36,874 bases of DNA from an uncultured Eubacteriales bacterium. GTDB lineage: Bacteria; Bacillota; Clostridia; Oscillospirales; Acutalibacteraceae. The stretch covers positions 1-36,874 of the forward strand of contig ONID01000008.1 of assembly GCA_900317765.1 (NCBI GenBank). The letters run 5' to 3'. Position 1 is the first letter of the stretch; the number at the start of each line of letters is the position of its first letter. The notes under the pieces were generated by a model that worked only from the letters and a program-made list of their open reading frames with translations, was not told the DNA's origin and did no database searches. Shown piece by piece: positions 15,989 to 23,747 of this stretch. The position numbers and the translations under genes are program-made.

Positions 15989-16783
15989 TTATTTTTGCGG
16001 TACAAAATGCGTGCCGACCACCTTGCCGTCCGTCAGGGCGTAGAGGTTGTTCGGGTCGCTGCTGATGATATAGGTGTCTATTCCCACGGCACAGGCGTAT
16101 TCGGCGGCCTGAATTTTTGTCACCATGCCGCCGGTGCCTCGTTTGGAACCGGAGCCGCCCGCCATTTCCTTGAGTGCGTCGGTGATTTCCAGCACCACGG
16201 GAATCTGTACGGCGGTGTCATCCTCCCGCGGATTGCGGTTGTACAGCCCGTCAATGTCAGTGATGAGCACGAGTGACTGTGCGCCCACCAGATTGGCGAC
16301 GATGGCGGAAAGGTTATCGTTGTCGCCGATATTGCTGCCGGTCAGCTCATCAATGGCGACCGTGTCGTTTTCGTTGACAATGGGAATGATTGACATATTG
16401 ATCAGAGCCGACATGCAGTCTATGACATTCTGTCTGTGGTGCTCGTTTTCCACATCGTAGCGTGTGAGGAGCACCTGCGCCGTCTTAATGCCGTATTCGG
16501 CGAAGATCTTGTCATAGAGGAACATCAGTTCGCACTGACCTACGGCAGCCATGGCCTGACGTCCCGCCGTATCAGTCGGTCGCTGATCGAGACCCATCTT
16601 TCCCACGCCCACTCCGAGAGCACCCGAGGTGACAAGCACGATTTCCCTGCCGCTGTTGCAGAGGTCGCTGATGACGCGGCAAAGATGATCGATGCTGCGG
16701 ATATTGGGCTTTCCGTTTTCATATGTAAGGGTAGATGTTCCCACTTTTATCACTATGCGCTTTGCATTCTGTATGTTTGCCAA
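15989..16783 (-). CDS. proB: Glutamate 5-kinase, short form without PUA domain
   Basis: The enzyme phosphorylates glutamate to gamma-glutamyl phosphate, the committed and usually proline-inhibited step. The amino-acid kinase fold is complete: KRIVIKVGTSTLTYENGK at the start, VLVTSGALGVG, NENDTVAIDEL, DNDNLSAIVANLVGA and the ATP-site GTGGMVTKIQAAEYA. With about 264 residues it lacks the C-terminal PUA domain of E. coli ProB (367 residues), as is common in Clostridia. I place the start at TTG 16783 behind GGAGAG. The upstream in-frame ATG at 16813 coincides with the predicted transcription start and has no ribosome-binding site. Confidence 0.93.
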   Translation of the reverse strand: MANIQNAKRIVIKVGTSTLTYENGKPNIRSIDHLCRVISDLCNSGREIVLVTSGALGVGVGKMGLDQRPTDTAGRQAMAAVGQCELMFLYDKIFAEYGIKTAQVLLTRYDVENEHHRQNVIDCMSALINMSIIPIVNENDTVAIDELTGSNIGDNDNLSAIVANLVGAQSLVLITDIDGLYNRNPREDDTAVQIPVVLEITDALKEMAGGSGSKRGTGGMVTKIQAAEYACAVGIDTYIISSDPNNLYALTDGKVVGTHFVPQK

Positions 16784-16819
16784 ATGGACTTCACTCTCCG
16801 CATGGTTTCTCATTAGAAT

Positions 16820-16848
16820 ATTATATCAAAAGACAGCGGCAAATTCAA
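16820..16848 (-). promoter_or_regulatory. Promoter of the proB-proA operon
   Basis: On the minus strand TTGAAT (16848-16843), a 17-base spacer, and TATAAT (16825-16820). The predicted start is near 16813, giving a leader of about 30 bases to the TTG start of proB. No T-box or other riboswitch fits in this short leader. Confidence 0.8.
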
Positions 16849-17127
16849 TCGCTAAAAGTGCCTAAATTTGCATTATTATCCCATTAAAAGCGCAACAAAT
16901 TGAATTGAAATAATGCACAGGCCGACCGCTGAACCCGCGTGGCTGCCGGAGTATATTCTTATAGGATTTTATTATATCATATTTATTATAAAAAAGTTCA
17001 TATGTTACAGAACTGTTATCTTTTATTTACATTTTATCGGCGGAAGCATGTGGACGGGTGGTTGAGTGAAATACACGCTGTTTTTGCTGATATAATGAGC
17101 TGAACGATGAAAAAATGTCATACAGTA
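16849..17127. other. Divergent intergenic region between proB and a lipoprotein gene
   Basis: This AT-rich stretch between the two divergent promoters holds a further isolated extended -10-like TGATATAAT at about 17089-17097 without a good -35. No ORF, hairpin or known RNA was recognised. Confidence 0.5.
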
Positions 17128-17156
17128 TTGACAAGCGTATTTGCATGTGTTAAAAT
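17128..17156 (+). promoter_or_regulatory. Promoter of the lipoprotein gene
   Basis: TTGACA (17128-17133), a 17-base spacer, and TAAAAT (17151-17156). The leader to GTG 17191 is about 27 bases. Confidence 0.82.
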
Positions 17157-17190
17157 AATCACATCATTTTAGTTCAAGGGAGAAATTTCT

Positions 17191-18102
17191 GTGAAAACTG
17201 CTGTAGCGTACAGGAAGGCAATCTGCTTGCTGCTTCCGGTCATATTTTTGCTGCTGGTTGGATGTGACAGTTCGGACTATCACGAGGCTGTGGGGCTGCA
17301 GGAAGAGGGAAAATATTCTGACGCGGCAGCGCTGTTCGAGTCGCTTGGAGATTATGAGGATTCATCGGCAAGGCTGAACCAATGCCGCACCATGGAAAAA
17401 GCTCTCAGAACTCTGGAGCAAAGAAATGCCGGGTTGGACGCATTGATGGATTCCGCGCAGAAGGCGATCAAGTCACAGGACAAGGCACTTGACGAGTCTC
17501 TCAGAGAAAAGCTGGACACCCTTGTTGCCCATGCAAAAGTGGTCAAGGTCGTTGTCAGGGAATATCCGAAAACCGAGGCGGAAGTAAAGGCGTTTGCCCG
17601 CACCGTATCTGATTCGGATTACAGTGCGGAAATGACAGCCCTCAAAGAAAATACATCGGCACTTGAAAAGAGCATAAAACAGTATTCGCTTGTCAACGCC
17701 CCGTCGGAGTCGTATGTCATCAGCTGCCTGAAGAAGGTCAAGGGAATCGTCAATATCGCAGCGGTGACGGAGGACAACGATCCGAACGGCAATCTGAATA
17801 AGGCACACAGCTATACGGCTGCGGTTTTCTTTACGCACAAGTACGTCAATCAGAAAAACGTGTTCGGCAAAACCGTTATCGAGAAAGGAACCGACGGCGG
17901 CGGCTGTGTGGAGGTCTATGCCTCTGAGGAGGACGCCTTGAAAAGAGACCGGTATCTCGGGACATTTGACGGTACGATATTGGTGTCTGGCTCGCACAGG
18001 GTAATCGGAACCGTCGTTGTGAGAACGTCCAACGAGATGAAAGCTTCTCAGCAGAAAAAGGTGGAAAAAGCTGTTATTGCCGAGCTGACAAGGGCGGAAT
18101 GA
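17191..18102 (+). CDS. Lipoprotein with TPR-like N-terminal segment
   Basis: The 303-residue product starts at GTG 17191 behind AAGGGAG. A lipoprotein signal (ICLLLPVIFLLLVGC) places the lipidated Cys at residue 25. A single tetratricopeptide-like helical pair follows (YHEAVGLQEEGKYSDAAALF, then ESLGDYEDS). This pattern is common in clostridial envelope proteins and is typically followed by a helical coiled region, here about 65-165 and rich in Lys/Glu/Leu. The C-terminal part (about 175-300) resembles the EbhA-like surface module: an EDNDPNGNLNKAHSY turn, FFTHKYVNQ, a Gly-rich GTDGGGCVEVYAS and YLGTFDG. No enzymatic motif is seen. It stands as a single-gene unit with its own promoter. Function unknown; outer-surface attachment is a firm inference from the lipobox. 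Confidence 0.8.
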   Translation: MKTAVAYRKAICLLLPVIFLLLVGCDSSDYHEAVGLQEEGKYSDAAALFESLGDYEDSSARLNQCRTMEKALRTLEQRNAGLDALMDSAQKAIKSQDKALDESLREKLDTLVAHAKVVKVVVREYPKTEAEVKAFARTVSDSDYSAEMTALKENTSALEKSIKQYSLVNAPSESYVISCLKKVKGIVNIAAVTEDNDPNGNLNKAHSYTAAVFFTHKYVNQKNVFGKTVIEKGTDGGGCVEVYASEEDALKRDRYLGTFDGTILVSGSHRVIGTVVVRTSNEMKASQQKKVEKAVIAELTRAE

Positions 18103-18140
18103 CGGCTGATAGGGCACTTCCGCTGCAAAAACAAAATACA

Positions 18141-18192
18141 GCCGTCCGAATTGCGCTGTCTGACCACACACAATATCAGGATGGCTTTTTTG
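18141..18192 (+). terminator. Possible terminator after the lipoprotein gene
   Basis: GCCGTCC (18141-18147) can pair with GGATGGC (18179-18185) across a loop of about 31 bases, and six T follow. The stem is short and the loop long, so this is tentative. Confidence 0.4.
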
Positions 18193-18266
18193 GTGTATTT
18201 TAATAATGGTACAATGAATCATTGCGGCAGGGAATATAAAATTTTTGGAAATATTGGGCTTCCCAC

Positions 18267-18295
18267 TTGTCGAGCATGCTAATATATGATATAAT
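18267..18295 (+). promoter_or_regulatory. Extended -10 promoter upstream of glmM
   Basis: TTGTCG (18267-18272), a 17-base spacer ending TGA, and TATAAT (18290-18295), giving a TGnTATAAT extended -10. A second TGATATAAT lies at 18337-18345 with a poor -35, so glmM may have two start points. Confidence 0.6.
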
Positions 18296-18381
18296 TATAG
18301 AATAATCATTATATCGTTTTGAAAAAACTGAAAGCCTGATATAATCAAAAAACGAAATTCGTTATTCGGAGGTTGTATGAT

Positions 18382-19734
18382 ATGGGAAGATTATTCGGAA
18401 CTGACGGCGCAAGAGGTGTTGCCAATACCGAGCTTACATGCGAGCTTGCTATGCAGATAGGACGTGCGGCAGCACTGGTGCTTACCGAGGACAACGGCGG
18501 CAAGCGTCCTGTCGTTATGATCGGCAAGGATACACGTGCGTCAGGATCTATGCTTGAAGGCGCACTCATTGCCGGACTTTGCTCGGTGGGTGCAGATGTG
18601 GTGCTGCTCGGAGTGGTACCTACGCCGGCGGTTGCATACATGGTCACGACGCATCATGCGGACGCGGGTATTATGATCTCCGCCTCGCACAATCCCTGCG
18701 AGTACAACGGAATCAAGATTTTTGCTTCCACGGGCTATAAACTGCCCGATGCGGAGGAAGCAAAGATTGAAGCCATTGTTCTGGACAACGCGGAAACCAT
18801 TCCTGTTCCCGTCGGCGGTGAGATCGGACGTGTGACGGTCAAAGCCGACACGGTTGACGAATACATTGAGCACGTCGCTTCCACAATAGACGTCAAGCTC
18901 GACGGTCTGCGCATCGCTCTTGACTGCGCCAACGGCAGTTCATCCGCTACAGCCGAAAAGCTCTTCACCCGTCTGGGCGCCGATTTTGATATCTTCTACA
19001 GCGATCCGGACGGAGTGAATATCAACGATAACTGCGGCTCCACGCACATCGGCAATTTAATGAAAATCGTGAAGGAAGGCGGCTATGACGCAGGTTTTGC
19101 TTTTGACGGCGACGCGGACAGATGCCTTGCGGTGGACGACAACGGCGAACTGGTCGACGGCGACTACATACTGGCTTTGACGGCCGAGGACATGAAGGAA
19201 CGCGGAACATTGAAGGGCAACGCTGTTGTAGGCACGATACTTACCAACATGGGTTTCCACAAATACTGCCGCGACAGGGAAATGACATTTGTCGCTGCGA
19301 AGGTGGGCGACAGATATGTGTTAGAGCAAATGCTCAAAAATGGCTACAACCTCGGCGGTGAGCAGTCAGGACACGTTATCTTCCTCGATTATTGCACCAC
19401 CGGCGACGGACAGCTCACGGCAGTTCAGATCTGCGGACTGCTGAAGCGCAGCGGCAGGAAGTTCAGCGAATTCACCGATCTTGTCAAGCCATATCCGCAG
19501 ACCATGATCAATATCAAGGTAACGCCCGAAGGCAAAAAGACCTGGAAGAGCTGTCAGCCGCTCAGTGAAGCGATCGAGGCAGCCGAAAAGGAATTCGGCG
19601 CAACCGGAAGGGTCATCGTGCGTGAATCCGGCACCGAGCCGCTTATCCGGGTCATGACGGAGGGTGAAAATGAAGAACAGGTTCTCCGTTTAGCCGACGA
19701 ACTGGCGGAGGTAGTGAGAAATAATCTGTGCTGA
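18382..19734 (+). CDS. glmM: Phosphoglucosamine mutase
   Basis: The 450-residue cytosolic enzyme interconverts glucosamine-6-phosphate and glucosamine-1-phosphate, supplying UDP-GlcNAc for peptidoglycan and other glycans. Hallmarks are MGRLFGTDGARG at the start, the phosphoserine loop ISASHNPCEYNGIKIF, the metal-binding FDGDADRC, the sugar loop GGEQSGHVIF and the phosphate-binding RESGTEPLIRVM near the end. The length is normal. ATG 18382 has GGAGG nine bases upstream; an in-frame TTG at 18373 abuts that site and is rejected. It is followed by a gene for a cohesin-like membrane protein and a Nudix hydrolase, probably in one transcript. Confidence 0.97.
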   Translation: MGRLFGTDGARGVANTELTCELAMQIGRAAALVLTEDNGGKRPVVMIGKDTRASGSMLEGALIAGLCSVGADVVLLGVVPTPAVAYMVTTHHADAGIMISASHNPCEYNGIKIFASTGYKLPDAEEAKIEAIVLDNAETIPVPVGGEIGRVTVKADTVDEYIEHVASTIDVKLDGLRIALDCANGSSSATAEKLFTRLGADFDIFYSDPDGVNINDNCGSTHIGNLMKIVKEGGYDAGFAFDGDADRCLAVDDNGELVDGDYILALTAEDMKERGTLKGNAVVGTILTNMGFHKYCRDREMTFVAAKVGDRYVLEQMLKNGYNLGGEQSGHVIFLDYCTTGDGQLTAVQICGLLKRSGRKFSEFTDLVKPYPQTMINIKVTPEGKKTWKSCQPLSEAIEAAEKEFGATGRVIVRESGTEPLIRVMTEGENEEQVLRLADELAEVVRNNLC

Positions 19735-19787
19735 CAGATCATTTGTTCAGCGCAGGCAAATGCGAACTTTGCGGGGGAATGGATCAA

Positions 19788-21086
19788 TTGAAAATCAAAT
19801 TTAAAATGAAGCGCACAGTCAGGGTGCTGTTTGCGGTGCTTATGCTGAGCACATGTTTTATGTGCTTTTCGGGCATAACCGCGTTTGCGGCGGTTGACCT
19901 TGACGTTACCATCGTGCCGCCTGACGATACGGTGACTAACGGCAGCGACTGCGAGGTTAAGCTCGAAATCCTCACCAAGAGTGACAACGGGTACAAGGAA
20001 ATGCTTATCAACATAGAGTATGACGAAGACCTGTTAAGGCTCGCTGCTCCGGTCAACCAGAACGGTTACCGCGTGGTCGGTTCAAAGGGCAAGCTCACTT
20101 TGAATTACACCGATCCTACGGGTACCAATTCGCAGACGCCCATAGGAAACAAGGAGGTCATTCCGATTCACTTCATTGTGTTGGATGATGCTCCCGACAC
20201 CACCACCAAGATAAAAGCAAATATTGCATACGCGTACAACAAAAAGGGCTTAAATATTATCTGGACGCCTATTTACGACAAATCCATCGAGATCATCCGA
20301 ATCAATCAGGATGTGAACAACGACAAGGTGTCGTCTGAGGAAGAGTCCTCGCAGTTCGTTGTAGGCGACGGTACAAATCTCATCAACCGTTCGGGAAGCG
20401 GCACGGTTGGCGGCAACGCAGGCAAGATTGCCGCGGTGGTAATAGGGGCGATTGTGGTTTTCAGTGCGGGAATGGCAGCCGGTAATCTCTTTTGCATGAA
20501 GCGGTACGGTCTCAGCAGACGTTCATCCAAAAAGAGCGGCGACGGTGACGAGTATTACGACGAATACGACGAGTCGGAGGTCAGACGCGGCAATGCCGGC
20601 GGCGAGAATAAAGACGGTTACGAAGACGATCATTACGATGATTACGGAGGAAATGACGACGGATTTTACACCAAACCGGGTGAAGATTACACCGTTGGAG
20701 GGGACGAAGATTACCTGACAGCCGTTCCTGTCAGCAAGACAAGCGGCGACAGTTTTCCGGATATGTTCGGCAGCGCTTCGCCTGTAGGCGCAGGTAGCCT
20801 TGATCCTTCGGATTTCAGCAGTATTTTCGACAGAACCAAACGCCCCGAAAGCGTATCAAAGAGGCAAAGCGCCTTCTCCGATGACGACGATTATCCCGCG
20901 TTGTTTGCGTCCAGCCGCAGATCCGAACCGAGACAGGCAACCAAAGCGCCGACTTTCAGCAACGATGAAGACACGATTTTCGGCAGATTCAGCGCCAATG
21001 TCGAGCGCAACGTCGACGACGGTTATGGCGGCCTATCATCGTCAAGGAGCCGCGACCGTTCGGAACGTTCACCGCGCAACAGATAG
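19788..21086 (+). CDS. Membrane-anchored surface protein with cohesin-like domain and charged cytoplasmic tail
   Basis: The product (about 432 residues) has a basic start and signal peptide (VRVLFAVLMLSTCFMCFSGI, then TAFAAV). About 150 extracytoplasmic residues follow with a cohesin-like beta-sandwich pattern: EVKLEILTKSDNGYKEMLIN, YDEDLLRLAAP, GKLTLNYTDPTG and EVIPIHFIVLDD. A Ser/Gly linker leads to a transmembrane helix (AAVVIGAIVVFSAGMAAGNL, about 216-235). The cytoplasmic tail is some 195 residues, rich in Asp, Tyr, Gly, Ser and Arg and probably disordered (DEYYDEYDESEV near its start). Cohesins normally bind dockerins in cellulosomes, but no dockerin or enzyme gene is nearby. I choose TTG 19788 because GGGGGA (19773-19778) sits at the right distance. 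ATG 19779 abuts that site; ATG 19806 lacks one. It follows glmM by about 50 bp. Confidence 0.75.
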   Translation: MKIKFKMKRTVRVLFAVLMLSTCFMCFSGITAFAAVDLDVTIVPPDDTVTNGSDCEVKLEILTKSDNGYKEMLINIEYDEDLLRLAAPVNQNGYRVVGSKGKLTLNYTDPTGTNSQTPIGNKEVIPIHFIVLDDAPDTTTKIKANIAYAYNKKGLNIIWTPIYDKSIEIIRINQDVNNDKVSSEEESSQFVVGDGTNLINRSGSGTVGGNAGKIAAVVIGAIVVFSAGMAAGNLFCMKRYGLSRRSSKKSGDGDEYYDEYDESEVRRGNAGGENKDGYEDDHYDDYGGNDDGFYTKPGEDYTVGGDEDYLTAVPVSKTSGDSFPDMFGSASPVGAGSLDPSDFSSIFDRTKRPESVSKRQSAFSDDDDYPALFASSRRSEPRQATKAPTFSNDEDTIFGRFSANVERNVDDGYGGLSSSRSRDRSERSPRNR

Positions 21087-21166
21087 CAGATGTAAACTGC
21101 AGTTACAAATTCAGTTCTTACCACAGCAAAAGAAAAATCCAATAAGCAAACCGGGAGGCATTAGTC

Positions 21167-21676
21167 ATGAAAAGACTGCTCACTCTGGATCTTAGGGACT
21201 ACACCGACGATATGCCGGTGTTTGAGAAGCACACAGTAAGGGCGATTATCATCAGAAACGGAAAACTATCCATGCAGCTCAGCAGCATTGGGGAATACAA
21301 AATTCCCGGAGGCGGAGTGGAAGGTGACGAAAGCTACACAGTCACGCTTCTGCGTGAGGTGCGGGAGGAAATGGGGCTTATCGTCATTCCCGAAACGGTC
21401 GAGGAAATAGGGGAGATACTTGAGATACGGCAGGATGTTTTTAACAGGGGAACAAAGTATATCTGCCATTCGTGTTTTTATTTCTGCGACGTGGAAGAGC
21501 AGACGGTAGAAACGCAAATGACCGCAAGCGAACTCGCCAAAGGATTTCACCCTGTCTGGGAATATCCCGAGGTAATCTGCCGCGTCAACGACGCGATTCA
21601 GACAGAGCCGTGGCAGAAGCGGGACACGGAATTTGTCCGCATGCTGCTTGACGGCAGGGTTAAGTACCGTCAATGA
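21167..21676 (+). CDS. Nudix hydrolase
   Basis: This 169-residue protein contains an exact Nudix box, GGVEGDESYTVTLL followed by REVREEMGL (G-x5-E-x7-REUxEExGU), at about residues 46-68. Such enzymes hydrolyse nucleoside diphosphates linked to another moiety, using Mg2+ held by the box glutamates. The substrate cannot be read from the sequence. The region before the box (AIIIRNGKLSMQLSSIGEYK) is typical. The start ATG 21167 is preceded by GGGAGG. It lies 80 bp after the cohesin-like gene and is ended by a strong palindrome shared with the convergent glycan operon. Confidence 0.92.
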   Translation: MKRLLTLDLRDYTDDMPVFEKHTVRAIIIRNGKLSMQLSSIGEYKIPGGGVEGDESYTVTLLREVREEMGLIVIPETVEEIGEILEIRQDVFNRGTKYICHSCFYFCDVEEQTVETQMTASELAKGFHPVWEYPEVICRVNDAIQTEPWQKRDTEFVRMLLDGRVKYRQ

Positions 21677-21732
21677 CTTCTGCGCAAAGCAACCGTTTTC
21701 CGTCATTTGCAACCATGCATCAATTATCATAA

Positions 21733-21775
21733 CAAATCAGCGCCGGACGTACTTCAGACGTCCGGCGCTGATTTG
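21733..21775. terminator. 18-bp perfect palindrome between convergent operons
   Basis: Bases 21733-21750 (ending CGCCGGACGT) are exactly complementary to 21758-21775 across the loop ACTTCAG. It sits between the Nudix stop at 21676 and the rfbB stop at 21807, so a bidirectional terminator is likely. A T7 run occurs only about 6 bases beyond on the plus side, and there is no real T-tract on the minus side. Confidence 0.75.
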
Positions 21776-21806
21776 TCTGCATTTTTTTCATTCAGGAAAA
21801 AAACGG

Positions 21807-22826
21807 TTATTTGTTGCCGTACATTTTTTCGTAGTAATTTCTGTACTCTCCCGAGACTATGGTTTCCCACCATTGTCTGTTGTTTAGGTACCATCTGACG
21901 GTTTCCTTGATTCCGTCTTCAAATTTAGTTTCGGGAAGCCAGCCGAGTTCGGAGTGAATTTTCTGCGGGTCGATGGCATAACGTCTGTCGTGACCTTTTC
22001 TGTCGGTGACATATTTAATCAGACTTTCCGGCTTATCCAGTTCGCGGCATATCAATTTGACGATGCTGATGTTGCTCATCTCGTTGTGTCCGCCGACATT
22101 GTAGACCTCACCCACCTGACCGTTATGTATGATCAGGTCAATGGCCCGGCAGTGATCCTCCACATAGAGCCAATCGCGCACATTCAGACCGTCACCATAA
22201 ACCGGAAGAGGCTTGTCGGCAAGTGCATTGGCGATCATGAGGGGAATCAGCTTTTCCGGGAACTGATAAGGACCGTAATTGTTGGAGCAGCGGGAGACGG
22301 TGACAGGAAGTCCGTATGTCCTGTGGTATGCCATAACGATCATGTCGGCACTTGCCTTTGAAGCGCTGTAGGGAGAGCTCGCGTGAAGCGGCGTCTGCTC
22401 GGTGAAGAAGAGGTCCGGTCTGTCGAGCGGAAGATCGCCGTACACTTCATCTGTGCTCACCTGATGGAATCTCTTTATTCCGTATTTGCGGCAAGCGTCC
22501 ATAAGCACCTGCGTGCCTAAAATATTGGTGCGCAAAAAGACCTCAGGGTCTTCGATGGAACGGTCAACATGTGATTCCGCAGCAAAATTGACGGTTACAT
22601 CGGGTTTTTCCTCTTCAAAGAGCTGAAAAACGGCTTCACGGTCGCATATATCGATCTTTTCAAAGCGGAAATGGTCGTTCTGCATAACCGGCTCGAGGGT
22701 GGAGAGATTACCGGCATAGGTGAGCTTGTCAAGGCAAACAATGCGGTAATCCGGATGTTCCCGAAGCATGTAGAAAATAAAATTCGCTCCGATGAATCCT
22801 GCTCCGCCTGTAACAAAAATATTCAT
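21807..22826 (-). CDS. rfbB: dTDP-glucose 4,6-dehydratase
   Basis: The 339-residue extended short-chain dehydrogenase converts dTDP-glucose to dTDP-4-keto-6-deoxyglucose using bound NAD. Visible motifs are GGAGFIGANF (7-16), the substrate/catalytic STDEVYGD (Thr-Asp-Glu triad), YSASKAS (YxxxK) and NNYGPYQFPEKLIP. The length is normal. It is the last gene of the long glycan operon, 11 bp after rfbA, and ends at the shared palindromic terminator. No rfbC (epimerase) or rfbD (reductase) follows, so the keto sugar is probably used by the aminotransferase at 23748-24869 rather than for rhamnose. Confidence 0.97.
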   Translation of the reverse strand: MNIFVTGGAGFIGANFIFYMLREHPDYRIVCLDKLTYAGNLSTLEPVMQNDHFRFEKIDICDREAVFQLFEEEKPDVTVNFAAESHVDRSIEDPEVFLRTNILGTQVLMDACRKYGIKRFHQVSTDEVYGDLPLDRPDLFFTEQTPLHASSPYSASKASADMIVMAYHRTYGLPVTVSRCSNNYGPYQFPEKLIPLMIANALADKPLPVYGDGLNVRDWLYVEDHCRAIDLIIHNGQVGEVYNVGGHNEMSNISIVKLICRELDKPESLIKYVTDRKGHDRRYAIDPQKIHSELGWLPETKFEDGIKETVRWYLNNRQWWETIVSGEYRNYYEKMYGNK

Positions 22827-22837
22827 TTAAATACACC

Positions 22838-23722
22838 TCAATATGAAAAAAGTCCGTCAGCTACTCTGCGCAGATGTTCACCGTATGGTGATTTGCCGTA
22901 CATTTTTGCTGAGTGAAGAAGCTGTTCCTTGGTTATCCATTTTTCGTAATAGGCTATTTCCTCCGGAGAAGAAATGACCACTCCTTGTCTGCACTGCACG
23001 GTGCGTATAAAGGACGCTGCGTCCATCAGGCTTTCCACTGTGCCGGTATCGAGCCATGCAAAGCCTCTGCCGAGTATCTGCACTTTAAGGTTATTTTCGT
23101 CAAGATAGAGGCGGTTCATATCGGTGATTTCAAGTTCGCCTCTGTCGGAGGGCTTCACCCTCTTGGCCATTGCACTTGCACCCTTGGGGTAAAAGTACAG
23201 ACCGGTTATCGCGTAATTGGATTTGGGATTGGACGGTTTTTCCTCAACAGAAAGGACGTTTTTCATTTTGTCAAATTCCACTATGCCGAATCGCTCAGGA
23301 TCCTGTACATAATAGCCGAAGATGGTAGCCTTGCCGTTTTCGGCGGTTTTGACTGCCTCCTCCAGGTTTCTTCGGAACCATCCTCCGTAGAAGATGTTGT
23401 CGCCGAGTATCATAGCGCAGCTGTCGTCACCGATGAATTCCTCGCCGATGATGAATGCCTGTGCGAGCCCTTCCGGGTTGGGCTGCACAGCGTAGGAGAG
23501 TTCAATGCCCATATTGCTGCCGTCTCCGAGCAGCTTTGAGAAGCGCGGAGTATCTGACGGTGTGGATATTATGAGAATATCGCGTATTCCTGCCAGCATC
23601 AGCGTTGACAGGGGATAGTAGATCATAGGCTTGTCATACACCGGCAAAAGCTGTTTCGAAGTGACCTTGGTCAGCGGATAAAGTCTGGTTCCAGATCCTC
23701 CGGCTAAAATAATACCTTTCAT
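22838..23722 (-). CDS. rfbA: Glucose-1-phosphate thymidylyltransferase
   Basis: The 294-residue enzyme joins glucose-1-phosphate and dTTP to give dTDP-glucose, the first step of dTDP-deoxysugar synthesis. It opens with [20 protein letters not shown] and [20 protein letters not shown], the nucleotidyltransferase signature. It continues with [27 protein letters not shown] and the C-terminal [21 protein letters not shown] lies just upstream of ATG 23722. It is separated from the aminotransferase gene by 25 bp and precedes rfbB by 11 bp. Confidence 0.97.
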   Translation of the reverse strand: MKGIILAGGSGTRLYPLTKVTSKQLLPVYDKPMIYYPLSTLMLAGIRDILIISTPSDTPRFSKLLGDGSNMGIELSYAVQPNPEGLAQAFIIGEEFIGDDSCAMILGDNIFYGGWFRRNLEEAVKTAENGKATIFGYYVQDPERFGIVEFDKMKNVLSVEEKPSNPKSNYAITGLYFYPKGASAMAKRVKPSDRGELEITDMNRLYLDENNLKVQILGRGFAWLDTGTVESLMDAASFIRTVQCRQGVVISSPEEIAYYEKWITKEQLLHSAKMYGKSPYGEHLRRVADGLFSY

Positions 23723-23747
23723 TTTAGGACCTCCTGTTTTTTTATTT

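Noticed and set aside
19728..19787. Upstream ATG-like start at 19728 for the cohesin-like protein
   Set aside because: It overlaps the glmM stop and adds a non-signal-like, Cys-containing leader; the ribosome-binding site fits TTG 19788.
21807..23722. Rhamnose (rml) biosynthesis operon
   Set aside because: Only rfbA and rfbB are present; rfbC and rfbD are missing and an aminotransferase takes their place.
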